From Isoetes taiwanensis (taxonomy: Eukaryota; Streptophyta; Lycopodiopsida; Isoetales; Isoetaceae), in the NCBI GenBank assembly GCA_021234155.1, contig JAJEKV010000058.1, positions 7,750,992 to 7,814,991 of the forward strand: a stretch of 64,000 bases of DNA, written 5' to 3'. Positions within the stretch are counted from its first letter, which is position 1; every line of letters starts with the position of its first letter. This document shows, in pieces, positions 58,601 to 64,000 of the stretch. The notes under the pieces are model-generated. The model saw nothing but the letters and a program-made list of their open reading frames with translations. It was not told where the DNA came from and made no database searches. The position numbers and the translations under genes are program-made.

Positions 58601-60800
58601 GGGCGTGGCTGCAGGACATCGTCGGCCGAGGGGTCAAGTCGCATGGGCTGCTCTACTCTGTCGGGTGCATTGAAATCTCCAAGAAGGACGACCCTACCCA
58701 ACTAGCGATCTTTGCGTATGTCATCATATAGATCGACATACGGGTCCATCCTATCCGCATCGGGGGGGTGGCTGCGATAGAAGGTGTTGTCAGCGTGAGG
58801 GGAATAACAGTGCCGAGGAAAAAGAGGGTTGCCGGTATTATGCTACCGAACCGGAAGTACCCAGGTTGGTGCATGCGTCTTACGGAGGGTAGCAAGAATG
58901 TGCCAAGGTTGTCCGGTAGTAGCAAGCCACTCCCCATGACCGTATTGTCTGTCACGGGTTGAAGACCGAGAAATGTTGGTAACACGGCAAATCGGGTAGC
59001 ATGTGCCCGGCATGCTCCCATGTCTCCATGAGGAAGATGAGATCCATACCTACGCCACGCGGAGTTCGGGTGTCCCCTTCACGCCAAGGGAAGCCTCGAC
59101 AATTCCATGAGACCACCCGAGGCACAATTCCTATTTGTCGCCAGGATGGTATGCGCACCGAAGTCGGGAGGACGGGAAGCAGAGGTCTGAGTGAGAAGTA
59201 GATGGGGCGAGGCAAAGATGTAAAATTTGAGGGCGTGGGCCGCGAGGGAGGAGTAGGGAGCAGAGAAGGGGGGGCCGTGGTAGTAGAAGGCGGGGTGGCC
59301 GCTGCGGTGTGGTTGGGGCTGCGGGGTCTGCAGCCCGATGAGGCAGTCGGTTTTAAAATGTGCATCCCGCCTCGAACCAATCTGCGGGCACCCCTCGTTG
59401 GCGAATGCCCTCGACCACGACAAGCTCTCGTCTGCGTGCCTCTGTTGCGCGGGTGTGAGGTCCCGGCCCACGTATGGGGATGTCCCCTTCAACATCCGCC
59501 CCGGGCGCAATATGGCATCACGCGACTGCATCCGCAACCGCGGAATATGACAATGCGGGTCCGCGGCGGCCTGGTGAGCCCCATCTTGGGCTGCTCGAGA
59601 AATGTGAAGGCGGGCCCGGGAATGTCATCCGTCGAGAATGTGTGTTGGATGTGGTGGGCGAGACTCTCCCCCTCGGCGTTACGGCATGCCTCGGACTACA
59701 GTTTGTGGCCTCTCGCTGCGCATCACGGAGTTCCGCGCTGCGGGTCAAAGGTGGGCGAAAGCCGGGTCTGTCTTTGGGGGGTGGTGGTGGGTGGCTGGGA
59801 TGGCGTGGAGGGGTGGAGTGTGGCTGGGATGGCGTGGAGTGGGAGGCGGGCGGAGGCGGCGGGGCGTGGCTGCGGTGTGGAGGTTGTGGCGGGATAGCGG
59901 CCCCGAGCAGCGTTTCGGCCTGTGGTCGGGAGGACAGCTCTTGCGAGCACAAGCTGCCGCTTGGCCATCTCGCACGCTGCTGCCCGGTGACTATGAACCG
60001 GTAGGGAGACCACGGCTCGCATGCGTGGGCCGGTTGCGCCAACCCACAGGCTCGGGCTCTACGAGTAGCGAGCATGCTCGAGCCCGGCCTACCTGGCGGG
60101 GCCGGGCTTCTTTGTTCGATCTTACTCGAAGATCACGAAGGCGTAATGCGGCTATGCGCAAAAGCGACTGTGCTCCCGATGCCATGGTGGTGGGCGCCTC
60201 TACCTCATTTGAAGCGAGGCAGCGTGACCATCGTCTCTGCATTGCGGCTCCCTCTCTGTGTCATGGTGTCAGTGATGAACCGCGAGTCACAAGCGGGCCC
60301 GCATGTCGGTGACCTCTGCACGGCTTTCTTTGCCGCTCGAAGTGTGCAAGGCCAAGGCCATCTTCCACATCGCGGCGTCTTGGTCTCAAGCACGTGATAC
60401 GGTTCTTCGACCCCGATTTGCCTTTTGAGCACATGGGATGCTTGGGGACTCCATCTCCAACGCCATGCCCGACCATGCGAACGCTGATTAGCCTCAATCC
60501 GAGCACCTTTGTTAGCCTCCATTCCCGCTTTGGCGTGGCTCAATTCTCTGCCGGCGGGAGTTCCTATGTGGTCGAGCAATTAATCCCTTCCGGTAGGTGG
60601 CCTCGGTGAGGGGCCTTAGCCTTAGCAGAGCCTCCTTCTTCATGGAGGATGACTCTCCCCTGTCCATGATGGCTGATCCGGGACCGTTTGTGGGCGGGCC
60701 CTCGCCTTGGGTTTCCAGGGCGGCCCATCTTCCGTGGCCATGACTCCCAAAGTTTGAGGGGTCTCACAGGCTGCGGAAAGGGTGCCTAGAATTGAATTTG
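55671..60800 (-). mobile_element. Degenerate GC-rich LINE (endonuclease and reverse transcriptase), 3' end at 55.67 kb
   Basis: On the minus strand, from 5' to 3': a Pro-rich ORF1-like region (about 59518-60075) and basic frames to about 60.6 kb; an APE-type endonuclease start VSWNCRGFPW and IFLMETWE (58952-59380); endonuclease block VVLLGDFNAPDR (58429-58701); RT entry with QRLANGKAADLDGM (57317-57766); LPLSPTLFGLYIDRLEP (56652-57233); RT active site ATIYADDV (56866-57108). The adjacent pieces are in different frames, so many indels have broken it. The 3' end reads TCCGTGGACGATAAAAGTAC followed by CCTT repeats (plus-strand AAGG run at 55671-55692), a simple-repeat tail typical of plant LINEs. 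Endonuclease before RT with no visible RNase H suggests an L1-like clade. The 5' end is uncertain. The GC content is clearly higher than in the flanks. Confidence 0.8.
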
Positions 60801-61413
60801 GGGACTCAAGAACGCGGGCAGAGCACCTTTTGGGTTAGTCAACGGAAACCCTAAGTGGTGGGCAGGGGGTGTCGGTGTGTTTCTAGCGAGCCCAGCAACA
60901 CCCGGGTAGGGGGTGCCCACCACCTTTGACTTTGACTTTGACCTACTGACTTGACTTTGACTTTGATATTTTTCCCTGAAACGCATTCATATTACGCCTT
61001 GGAATACAAAATTTCAACTTCATCGGAGTTATAGAAAAAAAGATAAAAATAAGTAAAATTTCCCGCATTAGGTGCTTAGGGGGTGCTTGGCTGGCGCAAA
61101 AATGCCCCCCAGCTCCATGCTTTGACCCATAAGCAGAGGCAACATCTGCTGTAAACAATTATAGAAGAATTGATATGTAGTCTTTTAATTCAAATTCATA
61201 TTATTCTTTCCCGTGTCGAGCATTCATGTAACACTCTTAAAGTCAGTTTCATTAATCCATGTCATAGAGACCTGTAATAAGCTTAATTCCTTGAGTTCAA
61301 TCCATCTTAACACTATCTTCCCTTTTTTCCTTTTTATACGATTTTCAAACCATGCATTTCCATGCCCCTAGCATGCCATGCATTAAAGAAAACCCATAAT
61401 TTTTTCTTCCAGC
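60801..61413. other. Sequence between LINE and LTR element
   Basis: Contains a (GACTTT)n-type simple repeat at about 60928-60970. It may include the unrecognised 5' UTR of the LINE. No gene. Confidence 0.45.
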
Positions 61414-63000
61414 TGTGACGTTCCAAGTATTTATACGGTATATGTATAAATATATTGACACGTCACCCAGTATAGATACGCTGCCATGGGGCATGGTAAC
61501 CTAGGGGGTTGACCTAAAAAGGATTAAATTAGCTATGCTAACTTAATTGTTAAAGATAATAACCTACATTTAAGGGATTATTATTAACAAAGGATAATTA
61601 AGCTAAATACCCCTTGGGAAGGCGCCACCTGGCCAAACCCGATTGGCCAGCATGGTGAATGCTATTTTGGACCAATAAGGTGGATCACCACCCCCATATC
61701 CACCATAGTCGACCTGAGCTGGGCGCTCCCAAGTACTTGCACCTGTGTGATCACAGCTGAGCATCGAGTTCCAGAAGGATGGAGGCACCAAACGATAACG
61801 GGTCGAGCAGGAACACAGGTGGGTGGTTAGTGTAGCTTGTGAATTCTAGGGTAGCGCCCCTGTTGGGCACCTGTTGTGTTATTGTCCACTCTCTCTGTGT
61901 TTTACTCGTAGGAGCTAACCCTTGATTGTAAAGGTAAGGTCTCTTTATATTCTGATTCTAGTTTCGCTCGTAAAGAATGGATTGATAGTTCTTTGCGTAG
62001 TATTACTTCGGAAATGGGGGAATTAAGGGGGGTAGAGACCTCTGAGCTCATGTATGATAGTATGCTCCTAGATAGAGCCCTGTAATATTCCCGTTAAATG
62101 CAGCCTGTGTACAAGAGACCACCGGGTCGTGGATGCTATGGTGCGGCTTAGCAGAGAAGGGGCCTTGATGGTGAAGTGGGGGTGGGGTCTTGCACGAACA
62201 TAAAGGCTCTCCTGATGGGCTAGGCCCGATGGCCAGGTCACGTAGAGGGGCGGGTATGGGTCCGACACTCCACAGGTGTAGAGGTGTGACCCGTATGGGG
62301 CACCTTGCACTTTGAGTAGATTTAGGGTGAGTAAGTCGGTATGGATGGATGGGGGTGTTGATGCGACGCGTATTCTCTAGCTCACCCATGGAACCCTTGT
62401 GATCACGAAGGGGGCGCTTCACGACTGCCTCATCGGACCGGGGCATCATGAACCCGGAGTAGGCTGTGAGGGGTGGTACCTCGAACTGCGTTTCCAGGAA
62501 GGCTATAAGCGGCCATGGCGTGAATCGACCCATCGCAAAGTGTGCACCTGAGGGGCGGATGGAGTGGACAACCCTAGCCGATGTTCTATGCCGATAGCGC
62601 CGGGTTATACCTCTGTCTGGCTGATCTCTTGAGGCCGAGCCGTCGATCTATCCTCACGGAGTCACGAACAGGGGTAGAACCTGGGGTTTGGGGTGTTTTC
62701 CTTAGTATTAAATGCATATTCTTTGCCGTTGGTATTTGGATAGATGCGCCACCCTTCGTGGTGGTTATTTATATATATAAGTTATGCTGTGTGCTAACCC
62801 TTGTATTCATGATTCCGCGACGTAGGAGCCCCATTGAAGGCGTGGGCTGAATGACCCCTCTGTGTCCTTCACTTGAGCGTCTTCTTATAGATGGCCCGAG
62901 TTAGACGGAGGGCCCTGCTCATGGTGAGTTGGTCGCCATGGGAGGGGAAAAGTCCCCGTCATTATCGTCAGAAGTCGTATATGTTCGAGGGAGTGTCCGC
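61414..63000 (+). repeat. LTR of the same family as 15876/30459, plus orientation (5' LTR or solo start)
   Basis: Starts TGTGACGTTCC and is collinear, in reverse, with the LTR at 30459-32018 to its end near 63000 (GAGTGTCC for the usual GAGCGTCA). Shared blocks include TTATACGGTATATGTATAAA-like and TTCATGATTCCGCGACGTAG regions. It is more diverged than the other two are from each other, and its primer-site region is decayed. Confidence 0.85.
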
Positions 63001-64000
63001 GATGATTTCGGTTATTTTCGAAATCATATATGACAAACCATAACTCGTTAGTTCGGTAGTCAGGAGAGAGAGTTTAAGCTAGAAGTGATTGTTTGGCTCT
63101 CTGATGTTTGGTTTTGTGCTAGGTTAATGTAATAGACTGTAAGTTTGTAAGAAGTTTAGGGCGACTGGAAGACCCAAGTTTCGAAGAGCTATAACTTTTT
63201 GTAGGTAGCTCGGATGAAGGCAAAAACGACTCCAATGGATCGGGCACCTCTCAAATACCCTAGGGGGCACGTCTCCCGAGGTAAAAAAGACAACAAGCCG
63301 CCGAAAAATCAAAAGGGGCGCTGCTGTACTCAGAGGTGTTTCTTTCGAAAAGTTGAAGCCGTATAAGCAACGCAGCGCCCCATACGGTCGCGCGTATTTT
63401 TATACGCGCCCACCTAGAAATTTTTATAAAAAAAAATTTTTAATTTTTTCGAAAAAAATTAAATAAAAAGTTAAAAGTTAAAATTTGAATTTTGAATTAT
63501 CTTTTTGGACGTGTGCTTTCTTTGAGCGCCCTTTTCCACCATAGCCGCCGGACTTGAGCTCCAAACTCGCCAGCTGACCTCCACGCCTACCTTGCATCCG
63601 CCCTACGCCTCAGCGCCCTTACTTACCCTTTAGTGCCGCCCATCCTCGCTTGAGTGCCTCACCTTCCTCCTCCCTTGCTGTTCTCTGCTAGTGTAACCAT
63701 GCCGCGCTTTAAGCTAACCGTGGACTTGAAGAAGTTGAGCGTGTTCCAGCTATTTGGCGCGCTAGTCGAGTATATTGCCGACGACGACCCTATGATAGAT
63801 ACTATTCTTGGTCTTTTCGTTAAGCACTTTGTCGAGGGCCAAAGGATCCCCTATCCTATCTTCCACTTTAACGAGCGTTTCCTCATAAAGTTGAGCGACC
63901 ATTTCGACCTTACACTCTCGTGGGCGGTAGGACCGTGCATGGGCCGTGGTTAAGTTTTATCCCTCGCCAGGACCAGATGAGGACCCTGACGATCTTATCC
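63001..64000 (+). mobile_element. Internal region of the third LTR element copy (cut by the window edge)
   Basis: 63001-63415 matches the internal sequence next to the 5' LTR of the other element (30458 down to about 30035), including TAACTTTTTGTAGGTAGCTC and CCCTAGGGGGCACGT. This shows that it is more than a solo LTR. Beyond 63420 the copies differ. Confidence 0.75.
63699..63953 (+). CDS. Possible first ORF of the third LTR element, unknown
   Basis: An ATG at 63699 opens 84 residues starting MPRFKLTVDLKKLSVFQLFG and then acidic and aromatic text, ending in a stop at 63953. An upstream in-frame ATG at 63654 is also possible. Its position, about 0.7 kb after the LTR, would suit a gag-type or accessory ORF, but I see no zinc knuckle or gag motif. 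The stop may be a mutation, as sequence beyond it also looks open. Confidence 0.35.
   Translation: MPRFKLTVDLKKLSVFQLFGALVEYIADDDPMIDTILGLFVKHFVEGQRIPYPIFHFNERFLIKLSDHFDLTLSWAVGPCMGRG

Noticed and set aside
55900-60800. The GC-rich block looked at first like bacterial contamination or horizontally acquired DNA.
   Set aside because: It encodes ordered endonuclease and reverse-transcriptase motifs (GDFNAP, LSPTLF, YADDV) with a LINE-type 3' tail on the same strand, so it is a degenerate LINE.

Overview
This window is nuclear DNA of a streptophyte, most likely a land plant. The evidence is spliced genes with GT-AG introns of about 60 to 600 bp encoding a vacuolar-type Na+/H+ antiporter (NHX) and a PSI light-harvesting (Lhca) relative, set in repeat-dominated sequence with Helitrons, long LTR elements and LINEs. 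The species cannot be decided from the sequence alone; the TE load and the odd transposase-like families would fit a seed-free plant, but that is inference.

Layout. 1-2.9 kb: nine in-frame exons of an NHX antiporter on the minus strand, running off the left edge. 3-11.5 kb: no intact gene; a 455-bp TIR element with a 12-bp target duplication (4884-5338), GC-rich hairpin repeats, degenerate duplicated retroelement-like sequence, microsatellites. 11.6-12.75 kb: a four-exon minus-strand gene for a VASt-like lipid-transfer-type domain with a C-terminal membrane anchor. 13.5-15.8 kb: hairpin-bounded repeat with a possible captured exon, then a Helitron 3' terminus. 15,876-32,018: one complete 16.1-kb LTR retrotransposon on the minus strand (two about 1.57-kb LTRs, GCATG target duplication, tRNA-Met-type primer site, polypurine tract) that lacks a recognisable gag-pol and contains a nested Rep-helicase Helitron (from 21,789), tRNA-like SINE insertions and minisatellites. 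33,135-37,867: a 4.7-kb TIR element with palindromic subterminal repeats that has captured four exons of an Lhca5-like gene. 38-43 kb: a DEAD-box helicase-like exon, tandem repeats, SINE-like repeats and a long-TIR foldback element. 43-46.7 kb: nothing clear except a LINE 3' fragment. 46.8-50 kb: broken plus-strand transposase-like gene with a 594-bp internal tandem duplication. 51.2-53.1 kb: broken NDC80 kinetochore gene fragment on the minus strand. 53.5-55.66 kb: multi-exon coiled-coil gene of unknown function with an in-frame stop, abutting a GC-rich degenerate LINE (55.67 to about 60.8 kb, minus). 61,414-64,000: another copy of the same LTR family in the opposite orientation, with LTR, downstream internal sequence and the start of a possible ORF.

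Functionally, only NHX (ion and pH homeostasis of the vacuole or endosome) and the VASt-like protein look like living host genes. The rest is a record of nested transposition, gene capture and pseudogenisation. The best candidates for something undescribed are the gene-capturing TIR element with dyad subterminal repeats, the Helitron's paired accessory ORFs, and the retrotransposon carrying a dead Helitron between similar LTRs.
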